Below, in pieces: positions 9,348 to 18,120 of a stretch of 64,000 bases of DNA. The DNA lies in contig CP064997.1 in NCBI GenBank assembly GCA_016700055.1, positions 558,001-622,000 of the forward strand. Reading direction: 5' to 3'. The stretch is from Actinomycetota bacterium. GTDB taxonomy: Bacteria > Actinomycetota > Acidimicrobiia > Acidimicrobiales > Ilumatobacteraceae. The translations under genes were made by a program, and so were the position numbers. The first letter of the stretch is position 1. Each line of letters begins with the position of its first letter. The notes under the pieces are model-generated. The model was given only the letters and a program-made list of their open reading frames with translations, did no database searches and was not told where the DNA came from.

Positions 9348-11813
9348 GTGGCAGAGCTCTTCCTCGGGGGCGCCGTCGACGCGGCATCCCACGAACGCAC
9401 CGGCACCGACATCCGCCTTCCCGCGGGCGACTTCACCACCCATGGGGTGATCGTCGGCATGACCGGATCCGGCAAGACGGGCCTGGGCATCGTGCTGATC
9501 GAGGAGTGCCTCACGGCAGGCATCCCCGCCCTGTTGATCGACCCGAAGGGCGACCTGACCAACCTGTGCCTGACCTTTCCCGGCCTGTCCGCGGCGGAGT
9601 TCCGGCCGTGGATCAACGAAGGCGACGCGGCGAAGGACGGCATCACGCCCGACGAGCACGCCGCCAAGCAGGCCGAGCTGTGGCGCACCGGCCTGGCGGG
9701 GTGGGGCTTCGGCCCCGAGCAGATCACCGCCCTGCGTGAGCGCGTCGACTTCACCATCTACACGCCGGGATCCACCGCCGGGGTGCCGGTGAACATCGTC
9801 GGTTCGCTACAAGCGCCCGCCGACACGAACGACCTCGAGACCACCCGCGACGAGATCGAGGGCTACGTCGCCGGTCTGCTCGGCCTGGTCGGCATCGCCA
9901 GCGACCCGCTGTCTTCGCGCGAGCACATCTTGCTCGCGAACCTGATCGAGACGTCGTGGGCGGCGGGTCGCTCGCTCGACCTCGCCACGCTCGTCGGCCA
10001 GGTGCAGTCTCCGCCGTTGCGCAAGCTCGGCGTGTTCGAGCTCGACACCTTCTTCCCGCCCGACGATCGCATGGCGCTCGCGATGCGCCTGAACGGGCTG
10101 CTCGCCTCGCCCAGCTTCGCCGCGTGGGCGCAGGGCCCGGCGCTCGACATCGATGCGCTGCTGCACGACCCTGCCGGCCGACCGCGCTGTGCGATCCTCA
10201 CCACGGCGCACCTGTCCGACGAGGAGCGCCAGTTCGTGACCGCGCTCGTGCTGGCCAAGGTCGTCACGTGGATGCGGCGCCAGAGCGGCACGACCGACCT
10301 GCGCGCGCTGGTCTACATGGACGAGGTGGCCGGCTACGTGCCCCCCACCGCCAACCCGCCCACCAAGAAGCCGATCATGACGTTGATGAAGCAGGCGCGG
10401 GCGTTCGGCGTGGGCACGGTGCTCGCCACGCAGAACCCCGTCGACGTCGACTACAAGGCGCTCTCCAACGCCGGGACGTGGATGATCGGCAGGCTCCAGA
10501 CCGAGCGCGATAAGGCCCGCCTGCTGGACGGGATGAGCGCCGCGGCGGGCGGGGTCGACGTGCAGGCCGTCGGCGACACCATCTCCGGGCTCGCGAAGCG
10601 TGAGTTCGTGCTGCGCCGCGCGGGCAAGGACTCCCCCGAGGTGTTCACCACCCGCTGGGCGATGAGCTACCTCCGCGGCCCGCTCACCCGCGACCAGATC
10701 GCGACCCTGACCCCAGCCGGCGCCGACGCTCCCGGAAGTGCGATATCTCAGGACACCCGTCTGTCACCAGATATCGCACTTCCCCGCGAATCGCCGGCGG
10801 CCGGCGGAAGTGCGATACCTCAAGACACCCGTCTGTCACCAGATATCGCACTTCCGGATTTGGGCGATGACGAGACGACGGTGATGCCCGAGGTCGCCGG
10901 GGGTGTGGCGGTGCGCTGGGCCGACCCCGCGGCGCCGTGGCTCGGCACCGTCGGCGGCGATCCGGCCAGCACCCGCCATGGGGCCGCGCTCGTCGCGCGG
11001 GTCGCGCTGCGCTACGACGAGACCAAGGCCGACCTCGTCCACGACGAGGAGTACGAGTGCGTGCTGTACCCCGTCGGCGCACACGTCGACGTCACGACGG
11101 TGCAGGCCGTCGACTACGACGAGCGCGACCTGCGGACGGAGGCTCCGGCGGGCTGCAAGTACGTCATCGGCGACGCACCGATCGCGTCGGCGACGTTCGT
11201 CAAGCAGGTGCAGCGTGACCTCGTCGACCACCTCGCGCGCTCGCGGTCGTTGGAGCTACAGGTCAACGAGCCGCTGAAGCTGTACTCGCGCCCGGGCGAG
11301 ACACCGGAGGCGTTCGCGCAGCGGTGTCGCGATGCCGCCGATGCGAAGGCCGACGAGGCCGTCGCCGCGCTGCGGGACAAGTACGAGGCCAAGGTCGAGC
11401 GCCTGCGCGACCAGATCGCCGCCGCCGAGGACAAGGTCGAGCTGCTGGCCGAGCAGCAGGAGGGCCGGCGCAACGAGGAGCTGCTGTCCACCGCGGGCTC
11501 GATCCTCGGCGGACTGCTCGGCGGCAGGAGCCGCAAGGGCATGCTCGGCTCGGTGCTCTCCAAGTCGGGGTCGATGGCCGGTCGCCGGAGCCGGACGAGC
11601 CAGAGCGGCACGAGGTTGGACAGCGCGAAGGACAAGCTCACCGACCTGCTCGACGACGTCGACGAGCTGGAGGTGGAGCTGGCCGAGGAGGTGGGCGAGA
11701 TCGAAGCCACCTGGGTGACGGCGGCCGGCCAGTCGACGACGCTGCCGGTCAGCCTCGAGCGCACCGACGTGAAGGTGACCCAGATCGTGCTCGCCTGGCT
11801 GCCCGTGCCGTGA
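9348..11813 (+). CDS. HerA-like (DUF853-type) ATPase with coiled-coil C terminus
   Basis: 821-aa P-loop ATPase of the HerA/FtsK superfamily, YjgR/DUF853 branch. Walker A GMTGSGKT lies near residue 40, LLIDPKGDLTN follows, and the Walker B region LVYMDEVAGYVPP is near residue 325. Residues ~463-503 hold two 24-residue tandem units encoded by a palindromic DNA repeat (entered separately). The C-terminal part has a coiled coil (DKYEAKVERLRDQIAAAEDK), a Gly-rich GGLLGGRS segment and a second coiled coil. HerA relatives pump DNA or act in repair and defence; this branch is uncharacterised. It starts at a GTG or ATG-like codon at 9348 after a 85-bp gap. Confidence 0.85.
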   Translation: MAELFLGGAVDAASHERTGTDIRLPAGDFTTHGVIVGMTGSGKTGLGIVLIEECLTAGIPALLIDPKGDLTNLCLTFPGLSAAEFRPWINEGDAAKDGITPDEHAAKQAELWRTGLAGWGFGPEQITALRERVDFTIYTPGSTAGVPVNIVGSLQAPADTNDLETTRDEIEGYVAGLLGLVGIASDPLSSREHILLANLIETSWAAGRSLDLATLVGQVQSPPLRKLGVFELDTFFPPDDRMALAMRLNGLLASPSFAAWAQGPALDIDALLHDPAGRPRCAILTTAHLSDEERQFVTALVLAKVVTWMRRQSGTTDLRALVYMDEVAGYVPPTANPPTKKPIMTLMKQARAFGVGTVLATQNPVDVDYKALSNAGTWMIGRLQTERDKARLLDGMSAAAGGVDVQAVGDTISGLAKREFVLRRAGKDSPEVFTTRWAMSYLRGPLTRDQIATLTPAGADAPGSAISQDTRLSPDIALPRESPAAGGSAIPQDTRLSPDIALPDLGDDETTVMPEVAGGVAVRWADPAAPWLGTVGGDPASTRHGAALVARVALRYDETKADLVHDEEYECVLYPVGAHVDVTTVQAVDYDERDLRTEAPAGCKYVIGDAPIASATFVKQVQRDLVDHLARSRSLELQVNEPLKLYSRPGETPEAFAQRCRDAADAKADEAVAALRDKYEAKVERLRDQIAAAEDKVELLAEQQEGRRNEELLSTAGSILGGLLGGRSRKGMLGSVLSKSGSMAGRRSRTSQSGTRLDSAKDKLTDLLDDVDELEVELAEEVGEIEATWVTAAGQSTTLPVSLERTDVKVTQIVLAWLPVP
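10734..10783. repeat. Palindromic repeat, copy 1, inside the HerA-like gene
   Basis: 50-bp unit with perfect 15-bp inverted arms (GGAAGTGCGATATCT and its complement) around a 20-bp centre that itself has a short GACA/TGTC pairing. It is read in frame as part of the HerA-like protein (SAISQDTRLSPDIALP). Copy 2 lies 72 bp downstream. Confidence 0.92.
10806..10855. repeat. Palindromic repeat, copy 2, inside the HerA-like gene
   Basis: Second 50-bp copy, 48 of 50 bases identical to the first and exactly 72 bp (24 codons) downstream, so the frame is kept. One of the two changes disturbs the left arm (GATACC instead of GATATC). It encodes nearly the same peptide, SAIPQDTRLSPDIALP. Confidence 0.92.
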
Positions 11814-11814
11814 G

Positions 11815-11888
11815 TGCCGGCGGAGAGACTCGAACTCTCACTGACGGCGACCTAAACGCCGTGCCTCTGCCAGTTGGGCTACGCCGGC
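11815..11888 (-). tRNA. tRNA with UAG anticodon (nominally tRNA-Leu)
   Basis: 74-nt cloverleaf. Acceptor arms GCCGGCG and CGCCGGC pair perfectly, discriminator A; anticodon arm CGGCG-TTTAGGT-CGCCG gives anticodon UAG (reads CUA, Leu); T arm GAGAG-TTCGAGT-CTCTC. CCA is not encoded in full. The D stem has three pairs. The variable loop is only about 5 nt (TCAGT), whereas bacterial tRNA-Leu normally has a long variable arm, so the amino acid identity is less certain than the tRNA itself. It lies 1 bp after the HerA-like gene, on the opposite strand. Confidence 0.9.
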
Positions 11889-11913
11889 CGGGTCCCGGCA
11901 CTGTAGCGACCAG

Positions 11914-12930
11914 GTGAGCGAGAAGACCGAGTCCCGCACGCCGAGTTCGGCCGCGCGCCTCGCCGAGTCCGCGGCGTGGGTCGCGCTCGGCGCGATGGGC
12001 CTGCTGCTGCTCACCCAGGTGACCGGTTGGGGCGGATCGTGGGGTCCCGTCTACGCGCTCCAGGCGCTGACTCCCGCGCTGCTCGCCCCCGCGTTGCCGA
12101 TCGCCGTCGCCGCCGCGCTCACCAGGCGCTGGTGGATCGCTGGCACCGCGGCCGTGGTCGTTGCCGCCCTCGTCTGGCTCGCCGCCCCGCTGCTGTTCCC
12201 CGGAGGCGATCCCGACGTGCCAGACGCCGCGCCGCGGCTGACGGTGCTGCAGGCCAACGTGTTGCGCGTCAACCCGCGCATGCAGGACGCGGCCGAGGCG
12301 GTCATGGCCGAGGCCGCCCGCGCGGACGTCGACGTGTTGGCGCTGAACGAGCTGACCCCGGCGATGGCGTCGGCGTTGGACGACGCCGGAGCCGCGCAGG
12401 ACTACCCCTACCGGGCCGAGCGCGTCCGCCCCGGCGGCGACGGCATCGCGCTGTGGAGCCGGATGCCGATCTCGCGCGGCGAGGTGTTCCGCACCGGGCC
12501 GCGGTGGGGCGCGGTGATCGAGCTCGACGTCGCCTCGGCCGCAGGCGGCACCGAGCCGATCCGCGTGGTGACCGCCCATCCGACGCATCCGCTGCAGGAA
12601 GACGGCGGCGCCTGGCGGCGGGCTCTCGACGCGGCGGCCGACACCGCCCTCGCCGACGGGCCACCGGCACTGTTGGCCGGCGACCTCAACGCGAGCTGGT
12701 GGCACCCGGCGTTTCGCGACCTGCTCGACAGGGGGTTCACCGACGCGCACCAGCGCCTCGGCCAAGGCTGGTCCCGCTCGTGGCCGGCCGACGGCTGGCT
12801 TCCGGCGTTCGTGCGGCTCGACCACGCGCTCACCACCGACGGTGTCACCGCGGTTCAGGTGCGGGACTTCGACATTCCCGGCAGCGACCACACCGGCCTC
12901 GTCGTGACCGTCGCCGTGACCGGGTCGTGA
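11914..12930 (+). CDS. Membrane-anchored endonuclease/exonuclease/phosphatase-family protein
   Basis: 338-aa protein. Three hydrophobic segments occupy residues ~20-110 (ending LVWLAAPLLF), followed by an EEP-fold domain: LQANVL, then LNELTP (metal-binding Glu), GDLNASWWHPAF (Asp/Asn), RLDHAL and GSDHTGLVV with the catalytic His. EEP enzymes are Mg-dependent phosphodiesterases or nucleases; the membrane-anchored, outward-facing type is common in actinobacteria, with unknown substrate. It starts at GTG 11914. The last codons run into a 23-bp tandem repeat. Confidence 0.85.
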   Translation: MSEKTESRTPSSAARLAESAAWVALGAMGLLLLTQVTGWGGSWGPVYALQALTPALLAPALPIAVAAALTRRWWIAGTAAVVVAALVWLAAPLLFPGGDPDVPDAAPRLTVLQANVLRVNPRMQDAAEAVMAEAARADVDVLALNELTPAMASALDDAGAAQDYPYRAERVRPGGDGIALWSRMPISRGEVFRTGPRWGAVIELDVASAAGGTEPIRVVTAHPTHPLQEDGGAWRRALDAAADTALADGPPALLAGDLNASWWHPAFRDLLDRGFTDAHQRLGQGWSRSWPADGWLPAFVRLDHALTTDGVTAVQVRDFDIPGSDHTGLVVTVAVTGS

Positions 12931-12969
12931 CCGTCGCCGTGACCGGGTCGTGACCGTCGTCGTGACCGC
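12901..12969. repeat. Three tandem copies of a 23-bp unit
   Basis: The unit begins GTCGTGACCGTCGCCGTGAC and is repeated at 12901, 12924 and 12947; the third copy has two changes. It covers the last codons and stop of the EEP gene and runs to the rdgB stop region. Each unit contains two near-copies of an 11-12 bp sub-unit. Expansion would change the EEP C terminus and the short spacer. Confidence 0.85.
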
Positions 12970-13575
12970 TCAGCCCTGATTCCTGAACGCCTCCAGCAGC
13001 GCCCTGAACGCGACCCCGCGGTGGCTGAGGGCGTGCTTTTCGGCCTCGCTCATCTCGGCGAAGGTGCGCCCGTCGCCCTCGGCGGGCACGAACAGCGAGT
13101 CGTACCCGAAGCCGCGGCTGCCGCGCTCGGCGACGGCGATCTCACCCGGGCAGCGTCCCTGCACGACGAGCTCGCCGCCGTCGGGCCAGCAGACGACGAC
13201 GGCGGTCACGAACCCCGCGCTGCGGCGCGGGTCACCGCCCGCCGCGGCGCGGTCGAGCTCGGTCAACAGCCGGCGGCGGTTGTCCGCGTAGCTGGCGTTG
13301 TCTCCGGCGAAGCGAGCCGAGCGCACACCCGGCGCCCCGTCGAGCGCGTCGACGAAGAGCCCGGTGTCGTCGCCCACGCTCGGCAGACCGGTGGCCGCGC
13401 ATATCGCCGCCGCCTTCAGCCGGGCGTTGCCTTCCAAGGTGTCGGCGTCCTCGACCACGTCGGGCACGTCGGCTGGGCGCGGCGCCAGGTTCACCAGGCC
13501 GTCGAGCAACGCCGCGATCTCGGCCACCTTGTCGGGGTTGGCCGACGCGCACACGAGCACCGCCAGCTCGCTCAT
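12970..13575 (-). CDS. rdgB: dITP/XTP pyrophosphatase (Ham1/RdgB)
   Basis: Removes non-canonical purine NTPs (ITP, dITP, XTP) to the monophosphate plus PPi. The N-terminal nucleotide-binding motif is present as ASANPDKVAEI (family SxNxxKxxE), followed by GDDTGLFVDAL and GSRGFGYDSLF, FAEMSEAEKHALSHRG. At 201 aa it is the usual length. It overlaps the rph stop by 4 bp (ATGA), so the two genes are coupled. The rph-rdgB pair is conserved across many actinobacteria. Confidence 0.96.
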   Translation of the reverse strand: MSELAVLVCASANPDKVAEIAALLDGLVNLAPRPADVPDVVEDADTLEGNARLKAAAICAATGLPSVGDDTGLFVDALDGAPGVRSARFAGDNASYADNRRRLLTELDRAAAGGDPRRSAGFVTAVVVCWPDGGELVVQGRCPGEIAVAERGSRGFGYDSLFVPAEGDGRTFAEMSEAEKHALSHRGVAFRALLEAFRNQG

Positions 13576-14330
13576 CGGCGCGGCGGTGCTTCGGCGACCA
13601 TCTCGGCCTGCAGCGAGAAGATCTCACCGAGGCCTTGCGCGGCGAGCTCGAGCAGCTCGTCCAGCTCGCCGCGGGTGAACGCGAGGCCCTCGGCGGTGCC
13701 CTGCACCTCGACGAACCGTGCCTCGCCGCCGTCGGTGGGCTGCAGCATGACCACGTTCATGTCGACCTCGGCGGCGGAATCCTCGACGTACGGCAGGTCG
13801 AGCATCGGCGTGCCCGCGACGATGCCGACGCTGATCGCCGCGCAGTAGGAGTGCAGCGGGTTGCGGCGGATGGCACCTGTCTGCTGCAGGCGCGCGAGCG
13901 CGTCGCTGAGCGCCAGGAACCCTCCGCAGATGCTCGCCGTGCGCGTGCCGCCGTCTGCCTGCAACACGTCGCAGTCGACGATCACCTGGCGCTCGCCGAG
14001 CGCCACCATGTCGCATGCCGCGCGCAGGCTGCGTCCGATCAGGCGCTGCACCTCGACGGTGCGTCCGCTCTGCTTGCCCTTGGCCGCCTCGCGGTCGACG
14101 CGCTCGGGCGAAGACCCGGGCAGCATCGAGTACTCGGCGGTCACCCACCCCTTGCCGGTGCCGCGCAGCCAGCGGGGCACGTCCTCGTCGACCGACGCGG
14201 TGCACAGCACGCGCGTCTTGCCGAAAGACACCAGCACACTGCCGGCGGCCATCTCGGTGAAGTCACGCTCGAACGTGATCGGGCGCAGATCACCCGGCGT
14301 TCTTCCGTCGGCTCTCGTCATCGTCGGCAT
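13572..14330 (-). CDS. rph: Ribonuclease PH
   Basis: Phosphorolytic 3'-5' exoribonuclease for tRNA 3' trimming. Typical blocks are FGKTRVLCTASV, GKGWVTAEYSMLPGS, GKQSGRTVEVQRLIGRSLRA and DCDVLQADGGTRTASICGG, with the phosphate-binding Arg residues in the RSLRA/RT segments. 252 aa fits the family. Two ATGs, at residues 1 and 4, are possible starts; the first is used. It is followed by rdgB with a 4-bp overlap and lies 31 bp after murI on the same strand. Confidence 0.96.
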   Translation of the reverse strand: MPTMTRADGRTPGDLRPITFERDFTEMAAGSVLVSFGKTRVLCTASVDEDVPRWLRGTGKGWVTAEYSMLPGSSPERVDREAAKGKQSGRTVEVQRLIGRSLRAACDMVALGERQVIVDCDVLQADGGTRTASICGGFLALSDALARLQQTGAIRRNPLHSYCAAISVGIVAGTPMLDLPYVEDSAAEVDMNVVMLQPTDGGEARFVEVQGTAEGLAFTRGELDELLELAAQGLGEIFSLQAEMVAEAPPRR

Positions 14331-14361
14331 CTCCGTCTTCAGGGGGATCGGGGTGGCGCGC

Positions 14362-15177
14362 TCAGAGCGGCGCGCCCTCGGACCAGGGCTCCGCCGCGGC
14401 CAGCTCGGGGCCGAGCAGCCGGCTGCCCAGATCTGCGAACCAGGCCAGGTCGCCGCTCGACAAGAAGCGGTGGCCGCCTGTCGTGGCGCCGTCGGCGCGG
14501 AGCAGCCCGATGCGGTCGAGCTCGGCGCGCACCGCGAAGGCCGTCTCGTCTGCCGAGCTGACGAGCACCACGTCGGGCCCCATCACCTCGCCGATCACGC
14601 GGGCGAGGTAGGGGTAGTGGGTGCAGCCGAGCAGCAACGTGTCGATCTTCGCGTCGCGGATCGGCGCCAGCAGCCGCTCCGCGAGCACCGTCACCTCGTC
14701 GCCGGTCGTCTGGCCGCGCTCGACGAACTCCACGAAACCCGGGCACGAGGCACTGGTCAACACGGTGTCGGGTCCGAGGGCGGCCACTGCGCGCGCGTAG
14801 GCCCCGGAGCCGATCGTGCCGACGGTGCCGATCACCCCGACCCGACCCGTGCGCGTCGCCCGCACGAGCGCGCGGACCCCGGGCTGGATCACGCCGAGCA
14901 CCGGCACGCCGAGCTCGTCGGCGAGCTGTTCGGTGGGCATCGCCGCAGCAGCGGTGTTGCAGGCGACGACGATCGCCTTCGCGCCGTGGTCGCGCACCAG
15001 GCTGTGCGCCAGCTCTCGCGCGAAGCCGCGCACCTCGTGCTGGGGCCGCGGCCCGTACGGGTAGCGGCCGGTGTCGCCGATGTACACGAGGTCCTCTGCC
15101 GGCAGCATGTCGATCAACGCGCGGGCCACGGTGAGACCGCCGAATCCGGAGTCGAACATGCCGATCGGTCGCTGCAT
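14362..15177 (-). CDS. murI: Glutamate racemase
   Basis: Makes D-glutamate for peptidoglycan. Both catalytic cysteines are visible, in VACNTAAAA and LLGCTHYPYL, with the N-terminal substrate loop FDSGFGGLTV and GDTGRYPYGPR. The ATG at 15175-15177 gives 271 aa and starts MQRPIGMFDSG, the usual beginning; upstream in-frame sequence belongs to a shadow of the CPBP gene. It sits upstream of rph-rdgB, an order shared with mycobacteria. Confidence 0.96.
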   Translation of the reverse strand: MQRPIGMFDSGFGGLTVARALIDMLPAEDLVYIGDTGRYPYGPRPQHEVRGFARELAHSLVRDHGAKAIVVACNTAAAAMPTEQLADELGVPVLGVIQPGVRALVRATRTGRVGVIGTVGTIGSGAYARAVAALGPDTVLTSASCPGFVEFVERGQTTGDEVTVLAERLLAPIRDAKIDTLLLGCTHYPYLARVIGEVMGPDVVLVSSADETAFAVRAELDRIGLLRADGATTGGHRFLSSGDLAWFADLGSRLLGPELAAAEPWSEGAPL

Positions 15178-15194
15178 AGCGGGGGTCAGGCTAA

Positions 15195-15929
15195 TCACGA
15201 GGACACGACGATCCAGCCGAACAGGTAGCCGAGCGAGTTGGTGCTGAAGTGGCCGATCATCGGGGCGAGCACGCTGCCGCTCCAGTACCGCAGCCAGCAG
15301 AACCAGAGGCCGGCGAGCGTCGTCCCCGCAACGGCGAACACCACGCCGAGGAGGCCGGCGAAGGGGCCGTCGCCGAACAGGTCGGCGAGCACCGGGTTGA
15401 CGTTGGTGATGTTCATCGAAGGCAGCACGTGCCAGAAGCCGAACAGCACGGACGCAAAGACGCTGCCGCGCACGATGCCCCATCGCCGGGCGGCGAGCGC
15501 CGGCAGCACGGACCGAAACGCGATCTCCTCCAGCAGCACCGTGCCGAGGGGGATCTTCACGAGCGTGTTGAGCAGTAGCGACCCCACTCCCCCGTCCACC
15601 CGCTGGTCCTCGAACGCCTTGCTGGCGGCCGGCATGGCGAGCGCGAGCAGGTAGACGGCCAGCGTGAGCACCGCGAGGACAAGCCCGAACCGGGCGCCGC
15701 GCGCCCAGCGCTGCCAGCCGAGCTCGGGAGGCCGCAGCCCCGCCCACCAGGCCAACCCGCCCAGCGCAGCCGCCATCGCCAGGTTCCACGGCACGTAGAG
15801 CGCGTCTGGCAGCACCCGATTGGACATCAGGTTCGACACCGCGAGCATCACGACCGCGCCCGGCAGCGCCGCCCTACGCTCGGGGCTCGGCGACGTCACG
15901 ACCGTGGCAGGTGCAGGCGGCCGCGACAC
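15195..15929 (-). CDS. CPBP-family intramembrane metalloprotease
   Basis: 244-aa membrane protein with about seven hydrophobic segments and the CPBP (CAAX protease/bacteriocin-processing) motifs: EEIAFRS, FGFWH and a late HFSTNS. These provide the Glu and His residues of the membrane-embedded active site. Substrate unknown. It lies directly upstream of murI on the same strand, where mycobacteria carry a rhomboid protease gene. Its start overlaps nothing when the divergent acyltransferase starts at 15950. Confidence 0.88.
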   Translation of the reverse strand: MSRPPAPATVVTSPSPERRAALPGAVVMLAVSNLMSNRVLPDALYVPWNLAMAAALGGLAWWAGLRPPELGWQRWARGARFGLVLAVLTLAVYLLALAMPAASKAFEDQRVDGGVGSLLLNTLVKIPLGTVLLEEIAFRSVLPALAARRWGIVRGSVFASVLFGFWHVLPSMNITNVNPVLADLFGDGPFAGLLGVVFAVAGTTLAGLWFCWLRYWSGSVLAPMIGHFSTNSLGYLFGWIVVSS

Positions 15930-15949
15930 GATCGGGGAGGGTAACGGGC

Positions 15950-17065
15950 GTGACGGAGACGCAGGTGGCGACCGCGGCCGACCGGCGGGCCCGCGACCCG
16001 TACGTCGACTTCCTCCGCGCGTTCAGCCTGCTCGTCGTCGTCACCTGGCACTGGGTGTTCACGATCATCATCTGGGAGGACGACGGTCCCCACGCGTCGA
16101 ACCCGATCGGGTTCACGTCCGGGCTGTACCTCGTTACGTGGCTGCTGCAGGTGATGCCGTTGTTCTTCTACATCGGCGGCTATGGCCACCTGCGCTCGTG
16201 GGAGCAGGCGAAGGAGCAGGGGCGCAGCGTGTGGCACCTCGTCGGGCGCCGCCTACGACGCCTGGCGATCCCCGCGCTCGCCCTCCTCGTGGTGTGGGCC
16301 GCGCTCGGCATCGTGCTCGGCGCGGTGTTCGACCTCCAGTGGGCGCGGCGCGCAGTGGTGCTGGTCGTCAGCCCGCTGTGGTTCATCGGTGTGTACCTGA
16401 TGCTGGTGCTGCTGCTACCCGTCGCGCTCTGGCTGCACAAGCGGTTCGACGTGACCGTGCTCGTCTTCCTCGGCGGCATCGCGGCCGTCGCCGACATCGC
16501 TCGCTTCCGCCACGGCTGGGGGTGGGTCGGGCTGGTCAACATGGTCGTCGTGTGGGGGCTCTGCCACCAGCTCGGCTTCTTCTACGACCGCATCGTCGAG
16601 GCGCACCGCCGGATCGACTGGACGCTCGTCTGGGTGGGGCTGTTCGGGCTCATCGGCCTGGTCGGTAGCGGCCTGTACCCGGGCTCGATGGTCGGCGTCC
16701 CCGGCGAGCGCTCCAACATGGCGCCGCCGACGCTGTGCATCGTCGCGCTCGTGCTGTTCCAGGCCGGCGTGGCCGAGATCCTGCGGCCGGCGGTCACCGA
16801 ACGGCTCGAGACCAGGCACCGCTGGGCACGGTTCAACGAAGTGATCAACCGCTTCGCCATGCCGCTCTTCCTGTTCCACACCACCGGCATGGCGCTGCAC
16901 CGCGCGGTGCGATACGCGATCGCCGGCCAGGTGAACGAGGTGACCGAGCCCGACGGCTGGTGGTGGCTGTACCGCCCGCTCGCGTTCGTCGGGCCGCTGC
17001 TCTTCACGCTGCCGGTGATCTGGTTGTTCGGGCGGCGGTGGATCAGAACGGTGGATCAGAAGTAG
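15950..17065 (+). CDS. Acyltransferase-3-family membrane protein
   Basis: 371-aa polytopic membrane protein of the acyltransferase-3 (OafA/WecH-like) group that acylates cell-surface sugars or lipids. The conserved opening is DFLRAFSLLVVVTWHW with the likely catalytic His, and about ten transmembrane segments follow, including FFYIGGYGHLRSW and FLFHTTGMALHRAV. I chose GTG 15950, preceded by a GGGGAGGG ribosome-binding site; a GTG at 15911 would overlap the divergent CPBP gene. The 3' end overlaps cysM by 10 bp, convergent. Confidence 0.85.
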   Translation: MTETQVATAADRRARDPYVDFLRAFSLLVVVTWHWVFTIIIWEDDGPHASNPIGFTSGLYLVTWLLQVMPLFFYIGGYGHLRSWEQAKEQGRSVWHLVGRRLRRLAIPALALLVVWAALGIVLGAVFDLQWARRAVVLVVSPLWFIGVYLMLVLLLPVALWLHKRFDVTVLVFLGGIAAVADIARFRHGWGWVGLVNMVVVWGLCHQLGFFYDRIVEAHRRIDWTLVWVGLFGLIGLVGSGLYPGSMVGVPGERSNMAPPTLCIVALVLFQAGVAEILRPAVTERLETRHRWARFNEVINRFAMPLFLFHTTGMALHRAVRYAIAGQVNEVTEPDGWWWLYRPLAFVGPLLFTLPVIWLFGRRWIRTVDQK

Positions 17066-18006
17066 ATGAGCTGGTCGGCCTTGGCCTCGGCCGCGTCGAG
17101 ATCGTCGGTGTAGGCACCGGTCGACAGGTACTTCCAGCCGCCGTCGGACACGACGAACGCGATGACGCCTTCGTCGATCTCGCTGGCCACCTTCACCGCG
17201 CCGGCGAGCGCCGCACCCGAGGAGATGCCGGCGAACACGCCGCACTCGCCCACCAACCGCCGCGCCCACTCCAGCGATTCGCGGGGGCGCACGACGCGCT
17301 TGCGGTCGAGCAGGTCGAAGCCGTGCCAGTTGTCGAACACCGGTGGTACGTAGCCGTCGTCGAGGTTGCGCAGCCCCTCGACGCGCTCGCCGAGCGGGGG
17401 CTCGACCGCGATCACCTTGACGTGGGGGTTCTGCTCCTTCAAGAAGCGCCCTGTGCCCATCAGCGTGCCGCTCGTGCCGAGCCCGGCGACGAAGTGGGTG
17501 ATCTCGGGCAGGTCACGCCACAGCTCGGGACCGGTGCCCTCGTAATGGGCGCGAGGGTTCGCGTCGTTCGCGTACTGGTACAGGAAGCACCACTCCGGGT
17601 GCTCGGCGGCGAGGGCTGCGGCGCGGCGCACCGCGCCGTTGGAGCCCTCCTCGCCGGGGCTGAGGATCAGCTCGGCGCCGAACACCTGCAACATCTGGCG
17701 GCGCTCGATCGACACGCTCGTCGGCATGACGATCTTGATCGGGTAGCCCTTCAGCTTCGCGATGGCGGCGAGGGCGATGCCGGTGTTGCCCGACGAGGGC
17801 TCGATGATCGTCTGGCCGGGAAGCAGGTGGCCGTGCTTCTCGGCGTCTTCGATCATCGCCTTCGCGATGCGGTCCTTCACCGAGCCGAACGGGTTCTGGC
17901 TCTCCAGCTTGGCGATGATGCGCACGTTCGGGTTGGGCGACAGCACGGACACGTCGACGAGGGGCGTGTTGCCGATGAGGTCGAGAACGCTTTCGCTCAG
18001 ATACAA
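17056..18006 (-). CDS. cysM: Cysteine synthase, CysM type
   Basis: PLP enzyme that makes cysteine; the mycobacterial relative uses O-phosphoserine and the thiocarboxylated carrier CysO. PLP lysine in NPFGSVKDR, substrate loop SSGNTG, glycine loop GLGTSGTLMG, C terminus GWKYLSTGAY. I chose a TTG at 18004-18006 with a strong upstream GGAAGGGAG; it gives 316 aa starting LYLSESVLDLIGNTPL, the family's usual beginning. An ATG at 18072 would add 22 atypical residues. It lies 114 bp downstream of the mec-type peptidase gene, with no room for cysO between them. Confidence 0.92.
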   Translation of the reverse strand: MYLSESVLDLIGNTPLVDVSVLSPNPNVRIIAKLESQNPFGSVKDRIAKAMIEDAEKHGHLLPGQTIIEPSSGNTGIALAAIAKLKGYPIKIVMPTSVSIERRQMLQVFGAELILSPGEEGSNGAVRRAAALAAEHPEWCFLYQYANDANPRAHYEGTGPELWRDLPEITHFVAGLGTSGTLMGTGRFLKEQNPHVKVIAVEPPLGERVEGLRNLDDGYVPPVFDNWHGFDLLDRKRVVRPRESLEWARRLVGECGVFAGISSGAALAGAVKVASEIDEGVIAFVVSDGGWKYLSTGAYTDDLDAAEAKADQLIYF

Positions 18007-18120
18007 GGTGACGCTCCCTTCCGACCATTCGCTTGCCGTCGCTCGCCCCAGAACTCGGAGACGAACCTTCAACCCCGGAATGATCCCAGGAATTCCGATC
18101 GGGAACGTCGTGATTCTACC

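Noticed and set aside
11815..11888. Amber-suppressor tRNA
   Set aside because: The anticodon is UAG, which reads CUA; a suppressor would need CUA as anticodon.
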